A DNA stretch of 64,000 nt from Mesorhizobium_G sp049840935 (GTDB lineage Bacteria > Pseudomonadota > Alphaproteobacteria > Rhizobiales > Rhizobiaceae). The stretch is from assembly GCA_049840935.1 (NCBI GenBank), contig JASGJA010000016.1, positions 62,001 through 126,000 on the forward strand, written 5' to 3'. A model generated the notes under the pieces. That model saw only the letters and a list, made by a program, of their open reading frames with translations. It was not told the DNA's origin and did not search any database. Made by a program: the position numbers and the translations under genes. This document shows, piece after piece, positions 9,117-18,820 of the stretch (position 1 is the stretch's first letter; every line of letters starts with the position of its first letter).

Positions 9117-10564
9117 GATGCGACTTCCAGCAACTCGTCGATGCGCATCGGGTCGATGCGGCTACAGACGATTTTTGCGTGATTGGCGGTAGGTTCGACG
9201 AGCGGAAGGCGCTCCGCACGCAGCGTTTCCACGGGGCGCTCTCTCGGCGCGGGGAAGATCGTGGTGCCAACGATGGTGCGGCCCTTGCGGAAAGCTTCGG
9301 CACGGCGCTCGCGTGATGCAAGAACGCGCTGCTGAATTTTGCCCTCGGCGAGACTGTTCAACGCTCCGCCTTCGCTTTCGATCTGCTGGAACTCCTTCCA
9401 TGCAGCTTCGCAAAGCTCGTCGGTCAGCGCTTCGATGCCGCCAGCGCCGCGCGCAGGATCGGCCACGAAATCTATGTGGCTCTCGCCGGTGAGAATAAGC
9501 TGCTGGTTGCGCGCGATGCGGCGCGCGAATGCATCCGGCAGGCCGTGGGCGATAGTGTGCGGGAGGATCGAAATGGAATCGGCGCCGCCAACTGCTGCCG
9601 CGAAGGATGCGATGGTGGTGCGCAGAATGTTGGTTTCAGGATCTTTCACCGTCATCATGCGATACGAGGTTTCGGCATGGACAGTGGCCCATGAGGGCGG
9701 AATGGAACACATTTCCGCAATGCGCGACCAGAGCTTGCGCAACGCCCTGATCTTCGCAATCGACATGAACTGATCCTGATCGACACTGAGCGCGAAGCCG
9801 ATATGCGGTGCTGCGTAAACCAGCGCCTGTCGCGCCTCCTCAAACATGCGCAGATGCGACGTGGCATTCGAGAGAACGATGCCGAGTTCCTGCGCCTCGG
9901 TGGCGCCCGCATTGTGGAACACGCGGCCATCGGCTTCGAGCAGCACACCCGGCAGGCCGAGCGAGAAGAAATGCGCAAGCGACTGCGGCATGGACGCCTT
10001 TAGCGCCTCGATCGACATGCGCAGATAGCCAGCGCTGGCGAAAATCGCCGCTGCGTCTATGCCGAAGGAAAGGCTGAGCTTGCTGGGATCGACGCGACGC
10101 TTCGAGAGCAGCGCCAGCATCCATTCGGCCATTCCACGGCTGCCGGGGTGAACGTCAACGCGAACATGGGTCTTGTTGAGCTGGATGCCTTCGAGCGCGC
10201 GCTCCAGCGCTTCCTTGGTGTTTGGCAAGCCATAGCCGAAGGAGTTTGGTGCGTGCTCGAACACGAGCGAGAGGCCGGTCGCGCCGTTTTCAACATCTTC
10301 AAGCGCCTGCTTGTTGGCGCGCGCGGGATCAGTGTCGTCAATGCGCTGCACGATGTGCCACGGCATGTCTGGCCGTTTGCGGGGCAGGGCCTGCGCGTCA
10401 ACGGCGCGCTCGTAAATCGGCTCAATGCGCAGCCCGTCATCGGTGTGTGAAACCAATGTTTCCTCAAACGACGAGCCGGCGAGCGCCTTTTCCGCAAGCT
10501 TCAGCCAGCGCTCCCTGTCTGTGGGGGCGAACTCGGCATCCTTGAGCAGCGACTTAACATTCAT
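9113..10564 (-). CDS. mutA: methylmalonyl-CoA mutase small subunit
   Basis: The 483-residue product resembles the catalytic barrel of the large subunit but lacks the C-terminal cobalamin motif, as expected for the structural small subunit of the heterodimeric mutase. Recognisable parts are the N-terminal FAPTDRERWLKLAEKAL region and ETSYRMMTVKDPETNILRT. I place the start at the ATG at 10564 (MNVKSLLKD) with AGG seven bases upstream; the frame is open further but the extra residues look non-coding. It is the first gene of mutA-mutB and is divergent from the HerA-like gene, with about 160 bases between them. Confidence 0.9.
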   Translation of the reverse strand: MNVKSLLKDAEFAPTDRERWLKLAEKALAGSSFEETLVSHTDDGLRIEPIYERAVDAQALPRKRPDMPWHIVQRIDDTDPARANKQALEDVENGATGLSLVFEHAPNSFGYGLPNTKEALERALEGIQLNKTHVRVDVHPGSRGMAEWMLALLSKRRVDPSKLSLSFGIDAAAIFASAGYLRMSIEALKASMPQSLAHFFSLGLPGVLLEADGRVFHNAGATEAQELGIVLSNATSHLRMFEEARQALVYAAPHIGFALSVDQDQFMSIAKIRALRKLWSRIAEMCSIPPSWATVHAETSYRMMTVKDPETNILRTTIASFAAAVGGADSISILPHTIAHGLPDAFARRIARNQQLILTGESHIDFVADPARGAGGIEALTDELCEAAWKEFQQIESEGGALNSLAEGKIQQRVLASRERRAEAFRKGRTIVGTTIFPAPRERPVETLRAERLPLVEPTANHAKIVCSRIDPMRIDELLEVAS

Positions 10565-10724
10565 AGAACCTGATCCATTAGCGAATATGGGGATGCCAAA
10601 GCCCGCCGGTGCATGCAAGCTCAAAAAACGTCACAGCGGCTTTGGTCTAAGACCATTGTTCCGTCGCAAGTGGATTAGTATAGCAGAACTCTTGGTGACG
10701 GCGCTGCGACGGGCGGAGAATAGC

Positions 10725-12257
10725 ATGGCGGATGAAGACAGCATTTTTCTTGGGGCAAGCCGCAAGCCGGACGACCGCTATCAGCGACCTGAGAAACTAT
10801 TACTGCGCTATGGCAACCGCCACGGCATTGTGACCGGCGCGACGGGCACCGGCAAAACCGTGACTTTGCAAATTCTCGCGGAAGGGTTTTCCAATGCCGG
10901 GGTGCCGGTGTTCTGTGCCGACATCAAGGGCGACCTTTCCGGCATTGCGATGAAGGGCGAGCCGAAAGACTTCCTGATAAAGCGCGCCGAACAGGTGAAG
11001 CTCAAGCCCTATGAGTTTCAAGAATTTCCTGTGATTTTCTGGGATTTGTTCGGGCAGCAGGGACACCCCGTTCGCGCGACGGTTTCAGAAATGGGTCCGC
11101 TGCTGCTCTCACGCCTTATGAACTTGACCGATGCGCAAGAGGGCGTGCTGAACATTGCCTTCCGTATTGCTGACGAGGAAGGTCTGCTGCTGCTGGATAT
11201 GAAGGATTTGCAGGCGCTGCTTGCCAATATTGCCGACCGGGCGAAGGAAATCGGCACGCGATATGGCAATGTGACCAAGCCATCTGTCGGTGCAATCCAG
11301 CGTTCGCTGCTGGTGCTGGAGCAGCAAGGCGCAAATAATTTCTTCGGCGAACCGGCGTTGCAAATTTCGGACCTGATGCGCACGACGCGCGATGGGCGCG
11401 GCGCAATCAGCGTGCTGGCCGCCGACAAGCTGATGATAAATCCGCGACTATACGCAACGTTTTTGCTGTGGCTGATGTCGGAATTGTTCGAGCAGCTTCC
11501 AGAAGTGGGCGATCCCGACAAGCCGAAGCTCGTGTTCTTCTTCGACGAGGCGCATCTGCTTTTCGACGAAGCGCCGAAAGCGCTGATTGATCGCGTGGAG
11601 CAGGTTGTGCGGCTCATTCGGTCGAAGGGCGTCGGCGTTTATTTTGTAACGCAAAATCCGCTCGACGTGCCGGAAACGATCCTCGCTCAGCTTGGCAATC
11701 GTGTTCAGCACGCGCTACGCGCCTATAGCCCGCGCGAACAAAAAGCCGTGAAGGTGGCGGCGGATACGTTCCGGCCAAATCCCGATTTCGATTGCTTCAA
11801 GGCGATTACGGAGCTTGGCACCGGCGAAGCGCTGGTTTCTACGCTTGAGGAAAAGGGCGTACCGGGGATGGTGCAGCGGACGCTGATCCGACCGCCTGCG
11901 TCTCGCCTGGGTCCGATTACGCCGCAGGAACGACAGGCAGTGATTAATCAAAGCCCGGTTTCGGGACAGTATGACCGCACGGTTGATCGGGAATCGGCAT
12001 TTGAAATGCTGCAAAAGCGCGCCGCGCAGAGCAAGCAGGCACAAGCAGACGAGGTGGAGAAGCAGGATTCCGGCTCGGGCTGGACGATTCCGGGCTTTGG
12101 TGGAGACGACAAGCCCACGAAGGGTCGACGCGCACCTCGTGCTTCGAATCGTCAGACGGTCACGGAAGCGGCAATCAAATCCGTGGTGCGGTCCGTGGGA
12201 ACATCGGTAGGCCGCGCAATCGTGCGGGGAATTTTGGGAAGTTTGACGCGACGGTAA
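10725..12257 (+). CDS. HerA/YjgR-like ATPase (DUF853)
   Basis: The 510-residue protein is a HerA/FtsK-superfamily ATPase similar to E. coli YjgR. The Walker A motif GATGTGKT is at about residue 40 and a Walker B motif LVFFFDEAHLL near residue 270; an arginine-rich C-terminal tail follows. Members are predicted DNA translocases or helicases, but no cellular role is established that I know. GGAG nine bases before the ATG at 10725 supports the start. It stands alone, divergent from mutA and followed by a long inverted repeat. A nuclease partner, as in HerA-NurA, is not seen nearby. Confidence 0.85.
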   Translation: MADEDSIFLGASRKPDDRYQRPEKLLLRYGNRHGIVTGATGTGKTVTLQILAEGFSNAGVPVFCADIKGDLSGIAMKGEPKDFLIKRAEQVKLKPYEFQEFPVIFWDLFGQQGHPVRATVSEMGPLLLSRLMNLTDAQEGVLNIAFRIADEEGLLLLDMKDLQALLANIADRAKEIGTRYGNVTKPSVGAIQRSLLVLEQQGANNFFGEPALQISDLMRTTRDGRGAISVLAADKLMINPRLYATFLLWLMSELFEQLPEVGDPDKPKLVFFFDEAHLLFDEAPKALIDRVEQVVRLIRSKGVGVYFVTQNPLDVPETILAQLGNRVQHALRAYSPREQKAVKVAADTFRPNPDFDCFKAITELGTGEALVSTLEEKGVPGMVQRTLIRPPASRLGPITPQERQAVINQSPVSGQYDRTVDRESAFEMLQKRAAQSKQAQADEVEKQDSGSGWTIPGFGGDDKPTKGRRAPRASNRQTVTEAAIKSVVRSVGTSVGRAIVRGILGSLTRR

Positions 12258-12269
12258 CGTAGTCGATTG

Positions 12270-12370
12270 TACCCCCACCCCTTACCCCTCCCCTCAAGGG
12301 GGAGGGGGACTTGAGAACTCGGCGCTTTCATCCCCCTCCCCCTTGAGGGGAGGGGTAAGGGGTGGGGGTA
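12270..12370. repeat. perfect 40-bp inverted repeat
   Basis: The arms at 12270-12309 and 12331-12370 are exact reverse complements around a 21-base spacer. They are C- or G-rich with internal CCTC/GAGG runs. The element lies between the convergent ends of the HerA-like gene and the L,D-transpeptidase gene. It is different in sequence from the 49-bp pairs near 16.5 and 43.3 kb but has the same paired design. Confidence 0.9.
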
Positions 12371-12378
12371 AACGGCCT

Positions 12379-13177
12379 TTACACCGGGCCGATCAGCGCC
12401 GACCTGACTGGTACGCCGCTGTCGATTGGCATCGAGCTTGGCAAACGATCTTCAACGATGGGCGAGCCGAGACCGTTCACAACAACGATAGGCGTTTTGT
12501 TCGGCACTCGTTCGTAAAGATCGATGACGTCCTGATTGATCATGCGAACGCAGCCGGACGAAACGGACTTGCCGATGGACTTCCACTCGGGCGTGCCGTG
12601 AACGCGGAACAGCGTATCTTCGCCGTTCTGGAAAATATAAAGCGCCCGCGCGCCAAGCGGATTCTTGAGGCCGCCGGGCTGTCCACCATTGCGCACGCTG
12701 AACTTTTCCAGCTTGGGATCGCGCGCAATCATTTCGTCTGGTGGTGTCCATTTCGGCCATTTCTGCTTCCACTGGATCACGCCCGCGCCCAGCCCATTCA
12801 AAGCCCGCGCGGCCAAGGCCGACGCCATAGCGAACCGCTTGCCCGCCGGGGAGCGTGAAATAGAGATTGTGACCGAGCGTATCCACTACGATGGTGCCGG
12901 GTTTCTGGCCGGTCGTATTGGCGACGACCTGACGCAGGAATTGCTGGTCGATCTGCGTGTAGGGAACTGCTGGGATCTGAAAGCCTCCATCTTCCAGCGG
13001 CCCGTACATCAAGGAATATTCCTCGAAAGTGGGCGGAGGCGGAAGCGGTGTAGGCGCTGGACCATCCGGGTACATTGGACCTGTCGCGCAGCCAGCAAGC
13101 GCCAGTCCCGAAACACCCAGAGCAGTGAAGGAGAGGAAGCGCCGCCTATCGATAGAAGCAGTAAATAGTTCCGACAT
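12379..13177 (-). CDS. L,D-transpeptidase, Tat-type lipoprotein (one frameshift)
   Basis: YkuD-domain enzymes make 3-3 peptidoglycan cross-links or attach proteins to peptidoglycan in the periplasm. The N-terminus has a twin-arginine motif (DRRRFLSF) followed by a lipobox (LALAGC), so export by Tat and lipidation are both indicated. The catalytic motif is present as HGTPEWKSIG through SSGCVRM, with the nucleophile cysteine. The frame breaks near 12789 in a GGG run between GRAGFEWAG and AGVIQWKQ; removing one base gives about 265 residues. This lesion has no GANTC beside it. Most likely a homopolymer error. Confidence 0.88.
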
Positions 13178-13425
13178 AAGTATTCTCAGCTCAATTATTA
13201 GCGTGCAAACATTTCAACGGCGGGCGGTGCACCCGGTTGCATAGCTGCCGGACAAGGCCGTTCATAATCTGACGAAAGCAAGGCAGGAAATCGCTTGGTC
13301 AACACAGTGTGGCGGGTGCGCAACAGTCAGGTCGTTGGGCCAGATGCCGGAAAATCCGCCAATCTTTCTTGCACTGACACGGGCAACTGCTGCATTGGTA
13401 TGCGCCTGTTAAAACGCAATCGAGA

Positions 13426-14301
13426 ATGACCATGAGCCTTTCTGTCGCCGCGCAAAGCAAAACATGGACCTATGTCGATGGTGACTGGCACGAGGGCAAT
13501 GTCGCGCTGCTTGGGCCACGAAGCCATGCAATGTGGCTCGGAACAAGCGTGTTCGACGGCGGCAGATGGTTCGAAGGCGTTTCGCCGGATATCGACCTGC
13601 ATTGCGCGCGGGTAAATGCATCAGCGATTGCGCTCGGCCTGCGTCCGACCAGAAAAGCGGACGAGATTGCGGGCTTGGCGTGGGACGGCTTCAAGAAATT
13701 TGACGGGAAAACGGCGGTCTATGTGCGGCCCATGTATTGGGCCGAACACGGCGGCTACATGGGCGTTCCAGCTGATCCGGATTCCACGCGATTTTGCCTG
13801 TGTCTCTATGAATCGCCGATGATTCCGCCGACAGGATTTTCGATTGGGGTTTCGCCATTCCGTCGTCCGTCGCTTGAAACCATGCCGACCGATGCGAAGG
13901 CAGGCTGCCTTTATCCGAACAATGGGCGCGCGATCCTTGAAGCGAAAATGCGCGGATTCGACAATGCTCTGGTGCTGGACATGCTGGGCAATGTAGCGGA
14001 AACCGGCTCGTCGAATGTTTTCATGGTGAAAGATGGCGTCGTTTACACGCCGGTCGCAAATGGATGCTTCCTTTCTGGGATTACGCGCAAGCGGGTTCTT
14101 GGATTGCTGATGGATGCGGGTGTAAAGGTGGTCGAGAAGACCTTGTCTGTTCGCGAGTTTCGCGAAGCGGACGAAATTTTCTCGACAGGCAACCATTCCA
14201 AGGTGGTTCCGGTGACGCGAATTGAAGATCGTGATCTACAGCCCGGACCAGTGGCCAAGAAAGCGCGGGAACTCTATTGGGAGTGGGCGCATTCTGCATA
14301 G
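13426..14301 (+). CDS. class IV (branched-chain-type) aminotransferase
   Basis: The 291-residue protein is a fold-type IV pyridoxal-phosphate aminotransferase, closest in pattern to branched-chain amino acid aminotransferases and their D-amino-acid transaminase relatives. The likely cofactor lysine is in TDAKAGCLYPN at about residue 157; AETGSSNVFMVKDG and FSTGNHSKVVPV are the usual family blocks. It is shorter than canonical IlvE, so it may be a paralogue with a different amino acid range. The start is either the ATG at 13426 or the one at 13432; neither has a strong ribosome binding site. Next to sodB, without clear operon link. Confidence 0.8.
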   Translation: MTMSLSVAAQSKTWTYVDGDWHEGNVALLGPRSHAMWLGTSVFDGGRWFEGVSPDIDLHCARVNASAIALGLRPTRKADEIAGLAWDGFKKFDGKTAVYVRPMYWAEHGGYMGVPADPDSTRFCLCLYESPMIPPTGFSIGVSPFRRPSLETMPTDAKAGCLYPNNGRAILEAKMRGFDNALVLDMLGNVAETGSSNVFMVKDGVVYTPVANGCFLSGITRKRVLGLLMDAGVKVVEKTLSVREFREADEIFSTGNHSKVVPVTRIEDRDLQPGPVAKKARELYWEWAHSA

Positions 14302-14382
14302 GACAGGGTGTTTGCTCACTGGCTGGAGCGCAGGAATTTTGAATTCGGTTTCGACCGGGAACACGAAAGAGGAGTTATACAA

Positions 14383-14981
14383 ATGGCTTTTGAATTGCCG
14401 GAACTTCCATACGACTATGAGGCGCTACAGCCCTTCATGTCGAAGGAAACACTGGAGTATCACCACGACAAGCACCACAAGGCGTATGTCGACAACGGCA
14501 ACAAGCTGGCCGCCGAAGCGGGCATGAGCGATCTTTCAGTTGAAGAGGTCGTCAAGAAGTCTTTCGGCAAGAATCGCGGGCCTCTTTAACAATGCCGCAC
14601 AGCACTACAACCACATTCTGTTCTGGAAGTGGATGAAGAAGGGCGGCGGCGGCAACAAGCTGCCCGCAAAGTTGCAGAAGGCCATCGACAGCGACCTCGG
14701 CGGCTACGACAAGTTCAAGGCTGATTTCATCGCTGCTGGCACAACACAGTTCGGCTCCGGCTGGGCATGGGTTTCAGTGAAGGATGGCAAGCTGGAAATT
14801 TCCAAGACGCCGAACGGCGAAAACCCGCTGGTGCACGGCGCGACGCCGATCCTCGGCGTCGACGTGTGGGAGCACTCCTATTACATCGACTACCGCAACG
14901 CGCGTCCGAAATATCTGGAAGCGTATCGTCGACAGCCTGATCAATTGGGATTCGGTTCTGGAACTCTACGAAAAGGCGTAA
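14383..14981 (+). CDS. sodB: Fe/Mn superoxide dismutase (two frameshifts)
   Basis: The enzyme dismutates superoxide in the cytoplasm. Metal-ligand regions are visible: EYHHDKHHKAYV, NNAAQHYNHILFW, and VDVWEHSYYIDY. Two breaks are present. The first, near 14575-14580, follows FGKN and overlaps GAATC (14571-14575); the second, near 14922, precedes VDSLINWDSVLELYEKA. Removing one base at each gives 198 residues, the family length, and all ligands are intact. Both breaks look like sequencing errors. GAGGAG before the ATG supports the start, and a strong terminator follows at 15003. Confidence 0.92.
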
Positions 14982-15002
14982 TTTGCGCAAACGAACAGCA
15001 AG

Positions 15003-15026
15003 GCCCCGCTTCGGCGGGGCTTTTTT
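15003..15026 (+). terminator. rho-independent terminator after sodB
   Basis: A seven-pair stem GCCCCGC/GCGGGGC with a TTCG loop is followed by six T residues, 21 bases after the sodB stop. Confidence 0.92.
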
Positions 15027-15149
15027 GTTGAATAACGCAAGATTGACATAAAACTCGGGAAAAAATCGTGCAGGTTTAGCGTTACATAGAAATGCGCGCT
15101 CGCGCATTCGATCGATAACCCAGGCAGCCAAAAGCAACCGGAGGTATAA

Positions 15150-15581
15150 ATGCGCAAAATCCTTCTCGCACTTTCAGCCATAGCCCTTACCGTCGGCGCA
15201 GTTCACGCCGACCCCAAGGAAGACCGCGAAGCTCTTATGAAAGAGCGCGGAAGAATAGTGGGCGGTCTTGTGAAAATGGTGAAAGGGGAGACGCCTTTCG
15301 ATGCGGCAGCAACCTTGACCGCGTTGCAAGCGCTGGATGCTAACGCCGAAAAAGGGCTGGACGTAGATGCGCTTTGGCCTGCGGGCTCGCAAAGTGACGA
15401 GACCTCGCCGAAGATTTGGGAAGACAATGCGGCGTTTAAAGCCGAGGCGGCCAAGTTCAAAGCTGTGACTGACGCGGCAGTGGCAACGCCACCGGCTGAC
15501 GTGGCCGCGCTACAGGCGACGGTCGGCGCAATCGGCAAGGAATGCTCTGCCTGCCACGAGGTCTATCGTATCAAGAAATAA
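15150..15581 (+). CDS. cytochrome c-prime/c556-type protein
   Basis: The 143-residue protein has a signal peptide (about residues 1-20, cleavage after VHA) and a four-helix-bundle pattern ending in the haem attachment motif CSACH six residues from the C-terminus, the arrangement of cytochrome c-prime and c556. It is therefore a periplasmic monohaem protein with a likely electron-transfer or gas-binding role. GGAGG stands before the ATG. Thirteen bases separate it from the dihaem cytochrome gene, so the two are probably one operon. The ccm genes at 54-58 kb would supply haem attachment. Confidence 0.88.
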   Translation: MRKILLALSAIALTVGAVHADPKEDREALMKERGRIVGGLVKMVKGETPFDAAATLTALQALDANAEKGLDVDALWPAGSQSDETSPKIWEDNAAFKAEAAKFKAVTDAAVATPPADVAALQATVGAIGKECSACHEVYRIKK

Positions 15582-15593
15582 GGGCCGCGTTTC

Positions 15594-16520
15594 GTGGGTT
15601 TTGCGAAAACCGCAGGACTGGCAGTTGTTATAGCTGGCGTGGTGGGCGCAGCGGCGTTCTGGTTCTTGACCGAGCCGCAACGCCTCGACGCGGAAACGGT
15701 GGCGCTGCTCAACAAGGGCGACGCAACCCGCGGCGAGCGCATCTTCTGGGCTGGCGGCTGTACCTCCTGCCATGCGCGGCCAAAATCCGAAGGCGATGCA
15801 AGGCTGGAACTCGCGGGCGGTCTTGAGTTGAAGACGCCGTTTGGAACATTTGTGCCCCCGAATATTTCCAGCGATCCGAACGATGGCATCGGGACGTGGT
15901 CAGCTGAAGATTTCGGCAATGCGATGTTGCGGGGTGTGTCACCGGGCGGGCGGCATTACTATCCGGCATTCCCCTATGCCTCATATATTCGAATGAAGCC
16001 CGAGGACGTGGCCGATTTGTATGCGTTTATGAAGACGCTGCCTGCAGTGCAGGGCAAGGCGGCGGAGAATCAATTGTCATTTCCGTTTAATGTGCGGAGA
16101 GGATTGGGGTTGTGGAAGTTGCTCTTCCTCAGCCCCAATCCCGCAATTGCATTGGCTGCTGATGCGCCGGAGGAGGCTCACGCGGGGCAGTATCTGGTTG
16201 AGGGGCCGGGCCATTGCGGCGAGTGCCACACACCGCGCAATCTGGCGGGCGGGACGGATAAAGCGCGCTGGCTGGCTGGTGCGACAGCGGCGGAAGGTGA
16301 GGGCAAAGTGCCGAATATTACGCCCAGCGAGCAGGGTATCGGCTCGTGGTCGGCGGGCGATATTGTGACCTATCTTGAAACCGGGTTCACGCCGGAGTTC
16401 GATTCCGTCGGCGGCGCGATGGTGGAAGTTCAGAAGAACATGGCGCAACTGCCCGCCGCAGATCGCGAGGCAATCGCAGCGTATTTGAAGGCGATACCAG
16501 CGCAGGCAAATGGGTATTGA
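15594..16520 (+). CDS. membrane-anchored dihaem cytochrome c
   Basis: The 308-residue protein begins with a hydrophobic segment (about residues 4-24) that is either an anchor or a signal sequence. Two haem motifs follow, CTSCH and CGECH, each heading a cytochrome c domain with a distal methionine region. This layout resembles the cytochrome subunits of membrane alcohol and sugar dehydrogenases, but no dehydrogenase partner is present here. It starts at a GTG 13 bases after the monohaem cytochrome gene. Electron donor and acceptor are unknown. Two near-perfect palindromes follow its stop. Confidence 0.85.
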   Translation: MGFAKTAGLAVVIAGVVGAAAFWFLTEPQRLDAETVALLNKGDATRGERIFWAGGCTSCHARPKSEGDARLELAGGLELKTPFGTFVPPNISSDPNDGIGTWSAEDFGNAMLRGVSPGGRHYYPAFPYASYIRMKPEDVADLYAFMKTLPAVQGKAAENQLSFPFNVRRGLGLWKLLFLSPNPAIALAADAPEEAHAGQYLVEGPGHCGECHTPRNLAGGTDKARWLAGATAAEGEGKVPNITPSEQGIGSWSAGDIVTYLETGFTPEFDSVGGAMVEVQKNMAQLPAADREAIAAYLKAIPAQANGY

Positions 16521-16527
16521 TCCGTAC

Positions 16528-16670
16528 CACCCCACCCGACCCTTCGGGCCACCCTCCCCATCGAGGGGAGGGAGGGAGTTTGATTCTGCCTTGTCGCCAA
16601 ATCAGTGCTCGTGAGGATGCACCCTCCCTCCCCTCGATGGGGAGGGTGGCCCGAAGGGTCGGGTGGGGTG
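16528..16670. repeat. paired 49-bp inverted repeat, copy A
   Basis: The arms at 16528-16576 and 16622-16670 are exact reverse complements with a 45-base spacer. The same 49-bp arm, with a few differences, forms the pair at 43333-43477. The arms contain smaller palindromes themselves. It fills the gap between the convergent cytochrome and oligopeptidase genes. Confidence 0.92.
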
Positions 16671-16678
16671 ATGCCGAT

Positions 16679-18781
16679 TCAGTCCGCCTTGTCCGTCGCT
16701 TTTAACGCAAACGCATAGTTGAAGGCGACTTCCTCAAGGCGTGAGAAGCGACCGGACGCTCCGGCGTGGCCCGCATCCATGTTGATTTTCAGCAGCACGG
16801 GATTGTCGCTCATTTTGCGGGCGCGCAGGCGGGCGACCCATTTGGCAGGCTCCCAATAGGTCACGCGCGGATCGGTCAGGCCAGCGACAGCGAGGATAGG
16901 CGGGTAGGCGTGGCCCGCGACGTTATCGTATGGCGAATAGGCCGCGATGGTCTTGTAATCCTTTTTCGACTTGATGGGGTTGCCCCATTCGGGCCATTCG
17001 GGCGGCGTGAGCGGCAGCGTGTCGTCCAGCATGGTGGTGAGCACGTCCACGAATGGCACCTCCGCAATGATCGCGCCGAAAGCGTCGGGTGCCATGTTGG
17101 CGATCGCGCCCATCAACATGCCGCCAGCCGAACCGCCTTGCGCAACGATACGATCATGCGAAGTGAATTTTTCGCCGACGAGATGTTTCGCGACGGCGAT
17201 GAAATCGTGGAAAGTGTTTTCCTTCTTGTCGCGCTTGCCGTCTTCGTACCATTCATAGCCGCGATCCTTGCCGCCGCGCACATGGGCGATGGCGTAGACA
17301 AAACCGCGATCCACCAGCGACAGGGCATTGGTGTTGAACGAGGCGGGGATGCTCATGCCGTAAGCGCCATAGCCGTAGAGCAGGCAGGGCGCGGAACCAT
17401 CGAGCTTTAGGCCGCGACGGTGCAGGATCGAAACAGGCACCTGCACACCATCCGGCGCAGTGGCCATGAGACGGCGAGTTACGTAATCACGGATTTTGTG
17501 GCCAGAAGGAACTTCCTGCGTCTTGCGCAGCTTCCGCTTGCGCGTGCGCATGTCGTAATCAAACACCTGCGTCGGCGTCGTCATGGACGAATAGGTGAAG
17601 CGTAGCGTTTCAGTATCGTACTCATAGGAACCACCGAGGCCGAGGGAATAGGCTTCCTCATCAAAGGCGATGGTGTGTTCCTCGCCGCTGGTGCGGTCGC
17701 GGATGACGATGCGCGGCAGGCCATCCTTGCGCTCTAGGCGCACCATGAAATTGGCAAAGCCGGTGACAGAGAGGATCAGGCGACCCGGTTCGTGCGGGAT
17801 AAGGTCTTTCCAGTTTGCTTGAATCGGATCCTCAACCGGCGCGGTCATGATCTTGAAATCCTTGGCTCCATCGGCGTTGGTCAGGATAAAGAAAATGTCG
17901 CCGCCCTCCTCAAGATCATACTGCACGCCAGTCTTGCGGCGCGCGACGACTTTTGGTTTCGATGTGGGCTTGCGAGCGTCGAGAAGGCGATATTCAGTCG
18001 TCTCGTGATCGTTGACCGAAATCATGATCCAGTCATTGCGGCGCGTGCCGCCGACGCCCGCGAAATAGCCGGGGTCTTTTTCTTCATAGACAAGCCGGTC
18101 TTCGGATTCCGGCGTGCCGAGCGCGTGATAGAAAATCTTGGAAGGGCGGTGATTGGCATCGACGCGGGTGTAGAAGAACCCATTGTCGTTGGCGTCCCAG
18201 GTGCCGCCACCGCCCGTGTCGCTGACGGTTTCGGCGCTGTCCTTGCCTGTCGCGAGATCGCGCACGCGGATGGTGAAGAACTCCGAGCCCTTGTCATCGA
18301 ACGCCCAAAGCAAGCTCTTGTGATCGTTGGAATGACCGACGCCGCCAATGCGGAAATAGGGCTTCTTGCGGGCTTCCTTGTCGCCATCGAGAATGATTTC
18401 TTCCTTGCCGCCCTTGCGCGGCTTGCGGAAATAGCGCGGCTGCTGGCCGCCTGTGACGTAAGACGTGCCGTAAGCGAAGGGGCCGTCCTCCATCGGGACA
18501 GAAGAATCGTCTTCCTTAATGCGGCCTTTCATCTCCGCAAAGAGCGCCTTCTGAAGCGGTTTCGTATCGCGCATGAGCTTGGCCTGATAGGCGTTTTCCG
18601 CTTCTAGATGCGCGCGGATTTCCGGGTCCAGCACGGAGGGGTCGCGGAATACTTCCTGCCAGTTGTCGGCGCGCATCCATGCAAATTCATCGACGCGGGT
18701 GATGCCGTGGCGGGTGTCTTCGACGCGGCGCTCGACTGCCAGAGGCGGTTTGGCTTTGGAAAAAATCGACTTTTTGGCCAT
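16679..18781 (-). CDS. ptrB: oligopeptidase B (S9 prolyl oligopeptidase family)
   Basis: This serine peptidase cleaves short peptides after basic residues in the cytoplasm. The 700-residue protein has an N-terminal beta-propeller followed by the alpha/beta hydrolase domain with the nucleophile in QGGSAGGMLMG and the histidine in DAGHAGASGRF. No signal peptide is seen. I choose the ATG at 18781 (MAKKSIF), preceded by GAGA, over one four codons upstream that lacks a binding site. It is the last gene of a leftward run with the metallophosphoesterase, lpiA and acvB, 39 bases after acvB. Confidence 0.92.
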   Translation of the reverse strand: MAKKSIFSKAKPPLAVERRVEDTRHGITRVDEFAWMRADNWQEVFRDPSVLDPEIRAHLEAENAYQAKLMRDTKPLQKALFAEMKGRIKEDDSSVPMEDGPFAYGTSYVTGGQQPRYFRKPRKGGKEEIILDGDKEARKKPYFRIGGVGHSNDHKSLLWAFDDKGSEFFTIRVRDLATGKDSAETVSDTGGGGTWDANDNGFFYTRVDANHRPSKIFYHALGTPESEDRLVYEEKDPGYFAGVGGTRRNDWIMISVNDHETTEYRLLDARKPTSKPKVVARRKTGVQYDLEEGGDIFFILTNADGAKDFKIMTAPVEDPIQANWKDLIPHEPGRLILSVTGFANFMVRLERKDGLPRIVIRDRTSGEEHTIAFDEEAYSLGLGGSYEYDTETLRFTYSSMTTPTQVFDYDMRTRKRKLRKTQEVPSGHKIRDYVTRRLMATAPDGVQVPVSILHRRGLKLDGSAPCLLYGYGAYGMSIPASFNTNALSLVDRGFVYAIAHVRGGKDRGYEWYEDGKRDKKENTFHDFIAVAKHLVGEKFTSHDRIVAQGGSAGGMLMGAIANMAPDAFGAIIAEVPFVDVLTTMLDDTLPLTPPEWPEWGNPIKSKKDYKTIAAYSPYDNVAGHAYPPILAVAGLTDPRVTYWEPAKWVARLRARKMSDNPVLLKINMDAGHAGASGRFSRLEEVAFNYAFALKATDKAD

Positions 18782-18820
18782 GATATCTCGCAAAATGGGA
18801 TTCAGTAACGGGATATACCG

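Noticed and set aside
10725..12257. HerA-type antiphage defence gene
   Set aside because: The protein is the widespread YjgR/DUF853 housekeeping type, and no nuclease or SIR2 partner gene is next to it.
12258..12378. CRISPR-like or terminator array
   Set aside because: It is a single inverted pair, not direct repeats with spacers, and has no T tract.
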